A stretch of 64,000 bases of DNA from Streptomyces rugosispiralis. Lineage in GTDB: Bacteria; Actinomycetota; Actinomycetes; Streptomycetales; Streptomycetaceae. The stretch is taken from assembly GCF_024505145.1 (NCBI RefSeq), contig NZ_JANIAA010000002.1:186001-250000 (forward strand). Direction: 5' to 3'. Below the pieces are notes generated by a model. The model saw only the letters and a list, made by a program, of their open reading frames with translations. It did not search any database and was not told the DNA's origin. Below are positions 51,977 to 59,770 of the stretch, piece after piece. A program made the translations under genes and the position numbers. Numbering within the stretch: position 1 is the stretch's first letter; each line of letters begins with the position of its first letter.

Positions 51977-52387
51977 ATGCAGATCGACCCGCGCGGCCCG
52001 CGGTTCGCCGCCGCGCTCACCACACTTGTCCTGTCCGCGGCACTGATCACCGGCAGCGGTGCCCTGCTCGCCGCGCAGACCGTGGTCTTCGCGCTCGGCG
52101 CGTTCGCCGGCCCGCGGTACTCCCCGTACGGCCGGCTGTACCAAGTGGCCGTTCGGCCCAGGCTCTCTCCGCCCGGTGAGCTGGAGGACGCCAGGCCGCC
52201 CCGCTTCGCCCAGGCCGTCGGCCTCGGCTTCGGCCTGGTCGGCACCGTCGGCCACCTCGCCGCCGTCGACTGGCTGGGCCTGGCCGCGGCCGCGCTCGCC
52301 CTCGCCGCGGCCTTCCTCAACGCGGCTTTCGGCTACTGCCTCGGCTGCGAGCTGTACCTGCTCGTCCGCCGCGTCCGAAGCGCCTGA
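51977..52387 (+). CDS. DUF4395-family membrane protein
   Basis: A 136-residue membrane protein with about four hydrophobic segments. The family's C-terminal signature is visible: AAFLNAAFGYCLGCELYLLV, in which the two cysteines and Glu are characteristic of DUF4395. Start ATG 51977 has GGAG eight bases ahead. Members are often adjacent to rhodanese-like or thioredoxin-like genes, which fits the divergent thioredoxin gene here. Function is unknown. The Cys pair may hold a metal or persulfide. The upstream leader L6 suggests expression tied to cysteine supply. Confidence 0.8.
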   Translation: MQIDPRGPRFAAALTTLVLSAALITGSGALLAAQTVVFALGAFAGPRYSPYGRLYQVAVRPRLSPPGELEDARPPRFAQAVGLGFGLVGTVGHLAAVDWLGLAAAALALAAAFLNAAFGYCLGCELYLLVRRVRSA

Positions 52388-52397
52388 CCACGTGTGC

Positions 52398-53804
52398 TCA
52401 GGTCGCCCGGCCCGCCGGTCCCGCGGCACGGGCAGGGCTCAGGGCGTCGTGGGTGATGGTGCCGGACACCCGGCCGTCGACGAGGACCCAGGCGGTGCCG
52501 GTGTCCGGGTCGAGCCGGGCGGTGGCCTCGTCGACGGGTTCGCCGATGCCCACGGCCGGGGGCGAGGGGAGGAGATGTCGGCGGAGCGGAGCGGCGGACG
52601 CTGAGGGATCCCCGGCCACCAGGGCGCGGAGCGCCTGCGGCCGCACGGCGCCGATGACCTCGGACACATCGGTCGTCGCGTTGCCGCCGGAGCGGGGGAG
52701 ACGCACCGGGACGAGCGCTCCGGCGGCGTGCAGCGCGTCGGCGACCGTGGCCGTGGACGGAAGGGCGGTGAGGGGGGCCGGGCGGTCGCCCAGGACGTCG
52801 GCGACCGTCGGCGTGTCCGCGAGGTCCTCCAGGAAGCCGAAGCGCCGCAGCCAGCCGTCGTCGAAGTACTTCGACAGATATCCCCGGCCCGAGTCCGGGA
52901 GCAGGACCACCACCAGGTCGTCCGGGGTGAGGGCGGCGGCCACCCGCAGCGCCGCGGCCACCGCCGTGCCCGCCGAGCCGCCCGCGAGGATGCCCTCCTC
53001 GCGGGCCAGCCTGCGCACGGTCATGATCGACTCACGGTCTCCGATCCGCTCGAACCGGTCCACCACGGACGGATCGTACGACTCCGGGTACTCGTCCTCC
53101 GCGGTCCGCGGGTGGAGGTAGTGGCCGATGCTCTCCACGTAGTACGGACTTCCGTCGCCGCCCGAGTACGTGGATGTCAGCGGATCGGCGCCGATCACCC
53201 GGACCAGGCCGCCGCTGGCCTCCTTGAGGAAACCGCCGGTCCCGGTGACCGTCCCGCCCGTGCCGACGCCGACGACGAAGTGGGTGACCCGGCCGCCGGT
53301 CTCGGCCCAGATCTCCGGGCCGGTCGTGGTCCGGTGGGCCTCCGGATTGGCCGGGTTGTCGTACTGGTTGGCGTACCAGGCGCCAGGTGTCCGCGCCGCC
53401 AGGCGCGTGGCGACGTTGCGAACGTGTTCCGGATGCTCACGCGGGAGCGCCCCCGTGGTGACGACGACCTCGGCGCCGTACGCCTCGAGCGTCTTGATCT
53501 TCTCGGGGCTCGTACGGTCCGGGACGACGACGATCGACCCGTAGCCCCGCTGAGCGGCGATCATGGCCAGCGCCATTCCGGTGTTGCCGGAGGTCCCCTC
53601 GACGATGACGCCGCCGGGCGCCAGTGCCCCGGACTTCTCCGCCGCCAGGACCATGCCCAGCGCCGCCCGGTCCTTGACGCTGCCGGCGGGGTTGAAGAAC
53701 TCCACCTTGGCGTAGACGGGGGCGGGCACCCCGGACGCGATCCTCGTGAGTCTGACCAGTGGGGTGTCGCCGACAGCGTCGAGCAGGGATTCGTGAAGAG
53801 TCAT
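52398..53804 (-). CDS. Cystathionine beta-synthase / cysteine synthase with CBS domains
   Basis: A 468-residue fold-type II PLP enzyme. The PLP lysine lies in NPAGSVKDRAALGM, the phosphate loop is EGTSGNTGMALAM and VGVGTGGTVTGTGGFLKE, and a PDSGRGYLSKYFDDGWL segment closes the catalytic domain. Residues about 340-460 form a C-terminal pair of CBS domains (VADVLGDRPAPLTALPSTAT), as in cystathionine beta-synthase, not plain CysK. It would condense serine (or an activated serine) with homocysteine or sulfide. Start ATG 53804 follows GGCGGAG. The assignment between CBS and a CBS-domain cysteine synthase is open. Confidence 0.83.
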   Translation of the reverse strand: MTLHESLLDAVGDTPLVRLTRIASGVPAPVYAKVEFFNPAGSVKDRAALGMVLAAEKSGALAPGGVIVEGTSGNTGMALAMIAAQRGYGSIVVVPDRTSPEKIKTLEAYGAEVVVTTGALPREHPEHVRNVATRLAARTPGAWYANQYDNPANPEAHRTTTGPEIWAETGGRVTHFVVGVGTGGTVTGTGGFLKEASGGLVRVIGADPLTSTYSGGDGSPYYVESIGHYLHPRTAEDEYPESYDPSVVDRFERIGDRESIMTVRRLAREEGILAGGSAGTAVAAALRVAAALTPDDLVVVLLPDSGRGYLSKYFDDGWLRRFGFLEDLADTPTVADVLGDRPAPLTALPSTATVADALHAAGALVPVRLPRSGGNATTDVSEVIGAVRPQALRALVAGDPSASAAPLRRHLLPSPPAVGIGEPVDEATARLDPDTGTAWVLVDGRVSGTITHDALSPARAAGPAGRAT

Positions 53805-53890
53805 GGCTCCGCCTGATGGGGGCCCGGTGCGGGCCGTGGGTATCGGTCGGTGGACAGTCTGGTCCGTTTCGTCACCTCCCGCGGCGGCAG

Positions 53891-54001
53891 CGGCGTGGCG
53901 ACACCCGTCCGTGGCGACACGCGTCCGTGGCGAGTCACGTCCGTGGCGAGTCACGTTCGTGGCGACACCCGTCCGTGGCGAGTCACGTCCGTGGCGACAC
54001 G
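53891..54001. repeat. 16-bp tandem repeat array between protease and cystathionine synthase genes
   Basis: Six full 16-bp units (53906-54001) and one partial unit (53891-53905) of CGTCCGTGGCGA followed by CACG, GTCA or CACC. The last four bases vary in the order CACG, GTCA, GTCA, CACC, GTCA, CACG. One unit has CGTTCG in place of CGTCCG. The array lies about 90 bases upstream of the cystathionine-synthase start codon, in its promoter region. Each unit contains GTG and CAC half-sites. Function unknown. Confidence 0.85.
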
Positions 54002-54044
54002 GCCGACCGGTGGGGAAAGCGTCGCACCGCCGGACAGCGGAGTG

Positions 54045-54073
54045 CCGCCCGCCGGGTGGGGCCCGGCGGGCGG
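54045..54073 (-). terminator. Terminator of the subtilisin gene
   Basis: A perfect 12-bp stem (54045-54056 with 54062-54073) and 5-base loop lie 41 bases beyond the end of the minus-strand protease gene. Confidence 0.8.
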
Positions 54074-54113
54074 CGGGTGTGATCAGCGGAGGTCCGGTGC
54101 GCCGATCAGGGCG

Positions 54114-55313
54114 TCACTGCACGATCTTGAGCAACTTGTTGGGCGAGCCCGAACCGATACCGGAGAGCGCCCCCGACGTGGCCCCGTCCACCAGCGCGCT
54201 CCCCACCTGGGACGGGGACGCGGTGGTGTGGCCCGAGAGATAGATCGCCGCGGCGCCCGAGACATGCGGGGCGGCGAAGGACGTCCCGGAGCCCGTGTAG
54301 GTGGCGGTGTCGGAGGTGTTCCAGCCGGCCGTGATGTTCGAGCCCGGGGCGAAGAGGTCCACGGTCGAACCGTAGTTGGAGTAGCTCGCCCGCGCGTCGG
54401 TGTTGGTGGTGGCGCCGACGGTGAGGGCGGTCGGCACCCGGGCGGGGGAGTAGTTGGCGGCGTTGGCGTTGGAATTGCCGGCCGCGATGGAGTAGGTCAC
54501 CCCGGACGCGATCGACTTGGTCACCGCGTTGTCGAGGGAGGTACTGGCGCCGCCGCCCAGCGACACGTTGGCGACGGACGGACCGGAGTGGTTGGCGGTG
54601 ATCCAGTCCACGCCCGCGATGACACCGGCCGTGGTGCCGGACCCGTCGTTGCCGAGCACCCGGACGGCCACGATCTTCGCCTTCTTGGCCACGCCATAGG
54701 TGCTGCCGGCGACGGTGGTGGCGACGTGCGTGCCGTGCCCGTAGCCGTCCTGTGCCGTGGTGTCGTTGTCCACGAAGTCGTAGCCGTACGACGCCCGGCC
54801 GCTGATCTGCGCGTGGGTGATCCGCACACCGGTGTCGAGGACGTAGACGGTCACCCCGCTGCCGGCGCTGTCGGGGTAGGTGTAGGTGCCGTTCAGGGGC
54901 AGGCTGGACTGGTCGACCCGGTCCAGGCCCCAGGGCGCGTCGGTCTGGGTCGCGTCGGCGTGGACCTTCTGGTCCTGCTCGACGGAGGCGACCGCCGGAT
55001 CGGCGGCGAGTCTCCTGGCCTCGCTGGGCTCGAGCTTCGCCGCGTAGCCGTTCAGCGCGGTGGTGAAGGTCCGCTTCACCTCGCCGCCGTATCCGGATAT
55101 GAGGTCCTTGCCCCGGGCGGAGGTGGCCTTGAAGTCGGCCGTCTTCTTCAGGGTGACGATGTAGCTGCCCGGAACCGCTTCCGCGGCTCCGGCGTGCAGG
55201 ACCGTGCCTTCGGCCGGGGCGGCGTGGGCGGGGAGCACCGTGGCTGCTCCGATGGCCGCCGCGGCGGCGATTCCCGCGGCGATCCGCCGCTTGGTGGTAC
55301 GCATCACTGCCAT
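54114..55313 (-). CDS. Secreted subtilisin-like serine protease (S8, proteinase K type)
   Basis: A 399-residue preproprotein: signal peptide about residues 1-31 (ending PAHA-A), an I9-type inhibitor propeptide (GSYIVTLKKTADFK to SVEQDQKVHAD, about residues 50-120), and a mature catalytic domain. The triad is Asp160 (YVLDTGV), His193 (DGYGHGTHVATT) and Ser345 (GSGTSFAAPH), with oxyanion Asn280 (AAGNSNANAA). Cleavage after about residue 120 would release a protease of 28 kDa. Typical of abundant extracellular Streptomyces proteases. It is monocistronic, with a terminator downstream and a long upstream region containing an inverted repeat. Confidence 0.93.
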   Translation of the reverse strand: MAVMRTTKRRIAAGIAAAAAIGAATVLPAHAAPAEGTVLHAGAAEAVPGSYIVTLKKTADFKATSARGKDLISGYGGEVKRTFTTALNGYAAKLEPSEARRLAADPAVASVEQDQKVHADATQTDAPWGLDRVDQSSLPLNGTYTYPDSAGSGVTVYVLDTGVRITHAQISGRASYGYDFVDNDTTAQDGYGHGTHVATTVAGSTYGVAKKAKIVAVRVLGNDGSGTTAGVIAGVDWITANHSGPSVANVSLGGGASTSLDNAVTKSIASGVTYSIAAGNSNANAANYSPARVPTALTVGATTNTDARASYSNYGSTVDLFAPGSNITAGWNTSDTATYTGSGTSFAAPHVSGAAAIYLSGHTTASPSQVGSALVDGATSGALSGIGSGSPNKLLKIVQ

Positions 55314-55825
55314 CGCGAGGGAGTCCTCCTCGTTCGGTGGCGCGCCGTGGTGCGTGCGCGCTCTGCGGTTGTGGGCCTTGCGCGGTTCGCGGGGAGCGCA
55401 TGGTCGCGCTCCCGGCTCGTCGAGGATTCGCCGGGCCGTCTGTGGGCGGCAAGGGATGACATCAACACGACACGTACACGTAGCGGTGTGTCATGTGTTG
55501 TCGCGTGCGGTCAAATTCCCGCAATCACCCGTACACACCGCCGCGCGCCCGGCGGCGCCGGGAGGGGCGGCCACCGCACGTCCCCGGTGGCCGCCCATGG
55601 CCGCTGAGGCACGCCCCTCGGGCGTGTCCGCCGGTGGTGTCAAGACCCCGTGCGCGGTCCCATCGGTAACCGCTATGCGGCCATGGGCCTTTCTGATGTG
55701 CCCTTCTTCCCGGGCCGCGCCGGATCTAGCGTCTCAGCTGGACACGGTCCATACCGGATCCGTTCACACGAGTGCCGGACGTGGTTCGGACGCTGTCCCG
55801 TCCCCGGCGGGAAAGGAGCCTCACT
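55314..55825. other. 512-base intergenic region between protease and pxpA genes
   Basis: Divergent promoter region. It contains the inverted repeat listed separately (55463-55500) and an AAAGGAG ribosome site (55812-55818) for pxpA. No convincing ORF or leader peptide of the Cys type was found in it on either strand. Confidence 0.6.
55463..55500. promoter_or_regulatory. Interrupted inverted repeat upstream of the protease gene
   Basis: CAACAC-GACAC (55463-55473) pairs with GTGTC-AT-GTGTTG (55488-55500), an 11-bp palindrome with a two-base bulge on one side, about 150 bases upstream of the protease start. It is AT-richer than its surroundings. A repressor or activator site is plausible. Confidence 0.35.
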
Positions 55826-56605
55826 GTGCCTGTCGTCGATCTGGTCGCCGATCTCGGAGAGAGTTTCGGGTCCTACACCATGGGCAACGACGCCGAACTG
55901 CTGAAACTGCTGACCTCCGCGAACGTGGCATGCGGTTTCCACGCGGGGGATCCGCGGGTGATGGACGCGACCGTACGCGCCTGTGTCGAGCGCGGCGTCG
56001 GCGTCGGAGCCCATCCGAGCTTCCCCGACCTGGTGGGTTTCGGGCGCCGGGCGATGGACCTGAGCCCGAACGAGGTGCGCACGGACGTCCTCTACCAGCT
56101 CGGTGCGCTGTCCGCGTTCACCCGTGCGCACGGCACCCGCGTCAACCACCTCGCACCGCACGGGCGCCTCGGCAACCTCGTGGTGACCCGGCGGGACTAC
56201 GCCGAGGCCGTCGCCGACGCGGTCCAGGCGTTCGACCCGTCCCTGGTGATCCTGATGCAGGAGGGCGAGATGGCGGCCGTGGCGCGCGAACGCGGTCTGC
56301 GGATGGCCATGGTGGGCATCGCCGACCGGGCCTACGAGGACGATGGCACGCTGGTGTCGCGGTCGGAGCCCGGAGCCGTGCTCCACGACCCGGACGAGGT
56401 CACCCGCCGCACCGTCCGGATGGTGACCGAGGGGCTGATCACCAGCCGGAACGGGGTGGACCTGCCGGTCCGGACCGACTGCGTACAGTTGCACGGCGAC
56501 GGCCCCGCGGCACTGGAGCTCGCCTCGCGCATCCGTGCCGAACTGCGGGCCGCCGGAGTCCGGCCGGCGCCGCTGGACGAGGTGCTGGGTGTCCGGGCGG
56601 CGTGA
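55826..56605 (+). CDS. pxpA: 5-oxoprolinase subunit PxpA (LamB/YcsF family)
   Basis: A 259-residue LamB/YcsF protein with the family opening VDLVADLGESFGSYTMGNDA and segments VACGFHAGDPRVMDATVRAC, GVGAHPSFPDLVGFGRR, and NHLAPHGRLGN (a KPHG-like motif, here APHG). Start GTG 55826 with AAAGGAG upstream. In bacteria PxpA acts with PxpB and PxpC as an ATP-dependent 5-oxoprolinase, and these follow in the same operon. The Lys to Ala change in the usual KPHG motif is noteworthy and may alter activity. Confidence 0.85.
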   Translation: MPVVDLVADLGESFGSYTMGNDAELLKLLTSANVACGFHAGDPRVMDATVRACVERGVGVGAHPSFPDLVGFGRRAMDLSPNEVRTDVLYQLGALSAFTRAHGTRVNHLAPHGRLGNLVVTRRDYAEAVADAVQAFDPSLVILMQEGEMAAVARERGLRMAMVGIADRAYEDDGTLVSRSEPGAVLHDPDEVTRRTVRMVTEGLITSRNGVDLPVRTDCVQLHGDGPAALELASRIRAELRAAGVRPAPLDEVLGVRAA

Positions 56606-57327
56606 CGGACACCGGGATGGCAACCAAGATCGAGGTATCGCCCTGCGGCGACGCCGCGCTGCGTGTCACCGTGGTCGGCACCGGCACCGACGACGTGTGG
56701 AGGGCGGTGCACCGGCTCGCGGGATGGCTGAACCGCGGCGCGGTTCATCCCACGGTGTCCGCCGTCCCGACGTACGACGCGGTGCTCGTGGAGTTCGACC
56801 CGTACCACGCGACGGCTGAGGCGATCACGTCGCACATCGACTTCTGGGACGCCATGCCGGGGGAGGACGAGCCGGTCCGCTCCGGTGTCATCGACGTACC
56901 CGTGCTGTTCGGCGGCGACGCCGGCCCCGACCTCGGATGGGTGGCCGATGTGATCGGTGAGCCGGTGGCGAGGGTCGTCGAACTCGTCTGCGCGAAGGAG
57001 CATCTCATCCGCTGTCTGGGCGGTCCCGCCGCGTCGGCCATGACGGACGGACCGGATTTCCCGGTGCCCGTTCCCCGGCTGGCCACTCCCCGGCTGCGGG
57101 TGCCACCGGGTGCGATCTCCGTCGCGGGCCGCCAGCTGGTCATCGGTCCCGTCGCCGCGCCCAGCGGCTGGCGGCAGATCGGCCGTACCCCGCTGGACAT
57201 TTTGCGGACCGACGCCGAGGCCGTCGTGCCGTACCGGCCCGGCGACAGGGTGCGGTTCCGCCCCGTCGGCCAGGTCGCCTACGACGGCCTTCTCGGCACC
57301 CCGATGCGTTACCGGCACGATGACTGA
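56602..57327 (+). CDS. pxpB: 5-oxoprolinase subunit PxpB (KipI family)
   Basis: A 241-residue KipI/allophanate hydrolase subunit 1-type protein: SPCGDAALRVTVVGTGTDDV near the N-terminus, SAVPTYDAVLVEFDP, IDVPVLFGGDAGPDLGWVAD, and the C-terminal GWRQIGRTPLDILRTDAEAV, PYRPGDRVRFRPV. Start GTG 56602 overlaps pxpA by 4 bases. ATG 56617 is an alternative. It forms the ATP-dependent complex with PxpC. Confidence 0.87.
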   Translation: MTDTGMATKIEVSPCGDAALRVTVVGTGTDDVWRAVHRLAGWLNRGAVHPTVSAVPTYDAVLVEFDPYHATAEAITSHIDFWDAMPGEDEPVRSGVIDVPVLFGGDAGPDLGWVADVIGEPVARVVELVCAKEHLIRCLGGPAASAMTDGPDFPVPVPRLATPRLRVPPGAISVAGRQLVIGPVAAPSGWRQIGRTPLDILRTDAEAVVPYRPGDRVRFRPVGQVAYDGLLGTPMRYRHDD

Positions 57328-58291
57328 CCGGCCCGAGCTGTACGTCGAGTCCGCGACGGCGGCTGTGGTCACCGATCTCGGCCGCACCCGCGGCCCGTCG
57401 CGCGGCCTCGCGGTCAACGGCGCCCTCGACCAGTTCGCGGCGCGTGCGGCGAACGCCCTGGTCGGCAACGCGCCCACGGACCCGCTCATCGAGACCACCG
57501 GTTTCGGCCTCACCCTCCGCCCCAGCCATGACGTCCTGATGGCCGTCACCGGAGCGCCGTCCGAACCCGCTGTCGACGGCCGGCCGTATCCGGCGTGGAC
57601 CCCGCTGTCGGTGCGGGCGGGGGAGACGGTGCGGGTCGGCATCTCCGACGCGGGTCTGCGCGCCTACGTCGCCGTGCACGGGTCGTTCGACGTGCCCCGG
57701 CTGATGGGGAGTTGTGCGCCTGACTCGATGATCGAGTTCGGCACCCCCGTCACCTCCGGCGCGCCCCTGTCCCTGTTCCGCTCCCATCCACCACTGGTGA
57801 ACCGGCGCTTCGGGGCCACCGTCTTCGACTTCGGGATCCCCCGGGACATCGGCCGGGTGCCCGGGGTGCTGGACGTCATCGACGGGCCCGACGCCGCGGA
57901 GTTCGGCTCCGGGCTCCAGCGGCTGTTCGACTCCCGGTACACGGTCACTCCGCGCATCAACCACGTCGGTCTTCGCGTGGCCGGTTACGTGCCGCGGCGA
58001 TCGGCCCCCGGGGAGGTGCTGTCGCGCGGGGTGCCGGTCGGGGCCATCGAGGCCCCGACCGGCGACGAACTGCTCGTCCTGATGCGCGGCCGCGGGATCA
58101 CCGCGGGATACCCGGTGCTCGCGGTGCTCACCTCGCGGGCCCAGGATGTCGCGGCGCAGCTCAGGCCCGGCCAGGAGATCCGCTTCCGGCGGACGACCGC
58201 GGCCGCCGCCACCGCCGCCTACCTGGAGCGACGGCGGCTCCTGGACCGGATCGCGCTCCGCGCGCGAACCGCCTTCGCGGCACTTTCCTGA
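57320..58291 (+). CDS. pxpC: 5-oxoprolinase subunit PxpC (KipA family)
   Basis: A 323-residue KipA/biotin-dependent carboxyltransferase-fold protein: TRGPSRGLAVNGALDQFAAR (equivalent of the family GRxGxxxxGVxxxGAxD start), AYVAVHGSFDVPRLMGSCAP, NHVGLRVAGYVPRRSAPGEV (matching SNRMGxRLxG-type strand), and YPVLAVLTSRAQDVAAQLRP. It overlaps pxpB by 8 bases. Together PxpABC would convert 5-oxoproline to glutamate, salvaging a product of glutathione or N-terminal glutamine breakdown. Confidence 0.87.
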   Translation: MTDRPELYVESATAAVVTDLGRTRGPSRGLAVNGALDQFAARAANALVGNAPTDPLIETTGFGLTLRPSHDVLMAVTGAPSEPAVDGRPYPAWTPLSVRAGETVRVGISDAGLRAYVAVHGSFDVPRLMGSCAPDSMIEFGTPVTSGAPLSLFRSHPPLVNRRFGATVFDFGIPRDIGRVPGVLDVIDGPDAAEFGSGLQRLFDSRYTVTPRINHVGLRVAGYVPRRSAPGEVLSRGVPVGAIEAPTGDELLVLMRGRGITAGYPVLAVLTSRAQDVAAQLRPGQEIRFRRTTAAAATAAYLERRRLLDRIALRARTAFAALS

Positions 58292-58347
58292 CACTTCACA
58301 TCCGCTTCCCACGCACCTTCTTACCGCACCGCCGGAGGAGAACGAGG

Positions 58348-59577
58348 ATGACTTTGTTCGAAACGCTACAGACGCCCGTGCTGGCCGAGCGGATGTCACG
58401 GGTCAAGGAATCACCGAGTTCCCGGGTCGCGGACCGGGTGCGCGCCTTTCAGGAGGCGGGTCGCGAGGTTCTTCCGCTCACCATCGGCGAGCCCGATTTC
58501 GATACGCCGGACCATGTGAAGGAGGCGGCGATCGCGGCCATTCGCGCGGGTGAGACGAAATACACCTCGGCGAACGGCACACCCGCCCTGCGGCAGGCGA
58601 TCACCGCCCGGCTGCTGCGGAAGACCGGGCAGTCCTACGGCACCGAGGAGATGTGCCTGGGCGGCGGCGCCAAGCAACTGATCTTCCTGGCGTTCGTGGC
58701 CACCCTCGACGAGGGCGACGAGGTGATCGTGCCGGCCCCGTACTGGGTGTCCTATCCGGACATGGTCACGGTGAACGGCGGGCGGCCCGTGATCGTCGGC
58801 ACCACGGCGGCCGAGGGGTACAAGCTCACCCCCGGCAGGCTGCGCGAGGCCATCACCGACCGGACGAAATGGGTCGTACTGAACACGCCGAACAACCCGA
58901 CCGGCGCGGTCTACGGCGAGGAGGAGTTGCGCGGGCTCGCGGACGTCCTGCGCGCCCATCCGCATGTCTCGGTGCTGTGCGACGAGATCTACGACGAGAT
59001 CAACTTCGGTGACCGGCCGGTGCCCAGCGCGGTGACCGTCGCACCCGACCTGCGAGAGCGCGTCTTCCTGGTCAACGGGGTGTCCAAGGCGTACGCCATG
59101 ACGGGCTGGCGCATCGGCTACGGTGCCGGGGCGGCGTCCCTGTGCGGGGCGATCGGCACGCTCCAGTCACAGAGTTCGTCCTGCCCGTCGTCGGTGAGCC
59201 AGGCGGCCGCGGTCGCCGCGCTCGACGGCGGCCGGGAGTTCATCGACCGCACGGTGCGGGTCTACACCGAACGCCGGGACCTGCTCGTGGCCGGACTCGG
59301 CGAGATCGACGGGTTGCGCCCGACGGTCCCCCAGGGCGGCTTCTACGTATGGACCGACGCCTCCGCGCTCATGGGGGCAGTGACGCCGTCGGGGGTGACG
59401 CTCGCGTCCGACGCCGATCTCGCGGAACACTTCCTGGAGACCTCCGGGGTGGTGGTGATCACGGGCGACTCCTACGGCTTCCCCGGCCATTTCCGGGCCA
59501 GCTTCGCATTGTCCTCCGACACCATTCGAGAGGCCCTTGCCGGACTCGCTCATTCGGTATCCCTGCTGCGCCGCTGA
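58348..59577 (+). CDS. PLP-dependent aminotransferase (class I/II, AspC-like)
   Basis: A 409-residue fold-type I aminotransferase: EVLPLTIGEPDFDTPDHVKE, KYTSANGTPALRQAITARLL, NTPNNPTGAVYGEEELRGLA, CDEIYDEINFGD, the PLP lysine in NGVSKAYAMTGWRIGYGAG, and a C-terminal FRASFALSSD with the carboxylate-binding Arg. Start ATG 58348 has GGAGGAG ahead. Located 56 bases after pxpC, it could transaminate an amino acid produced by or feeding the 5-oxoprolinase. AspC-like beta-elimination or cysteine-conjugate transamination is another possibility. Confidence 0.9.
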   Translation: MTLFETLQTPVLAERMSRVKESPSSRVADRVRAFQEAGREVLPLTIGEPDFDTPDHVKEAAIAAIRAGETKYTSANGTPALRQAITARLLRKTGQSYGTEEMCLGGGAKQLIFLAFVATLDEGDEVIVPAPYWVSYPDMVTVNGGRPVIVGTTAAEGYKLTPGRLREAITDRTKWVVLNTPNNPTGAVYGEEELRGLADVLRAHPHVSVLCDEIYDEINFGDRPVPSAVTVAPDLRERVFLVNGVSKAYAMTGWRIGYGAGAASLCGAIGTLQSQSSSCPSSVSQAAAVAALDGGREFIDRTVRVYTERRDLLVAGLGEIDGLRPTVPQGGFYVWTDASALMGAVTPSGVTLASDADLAEHFLETSGVVVITGDSYGFPGHFRASFALSSDTIREALAGLAHSVSLLRR

Positions 59578-59770
59578 AGAAATCGCACCGGCCCGCGTAC
59601 CAATCGTGGCCCGGCAGCGATAAGTTTCCTTGATGGCGGAAGAGGAAACGGAGCTGGGTCCGGCACCCCTGTATATATTCCAGCAATGCCGAGGAAACAA
59701 TGGCTGGCCACAGTCGGCAGGTGTCAGCCTTCCGGTGACGACGGCGTCACCCTTGAGAAAGGTAGTCCTC

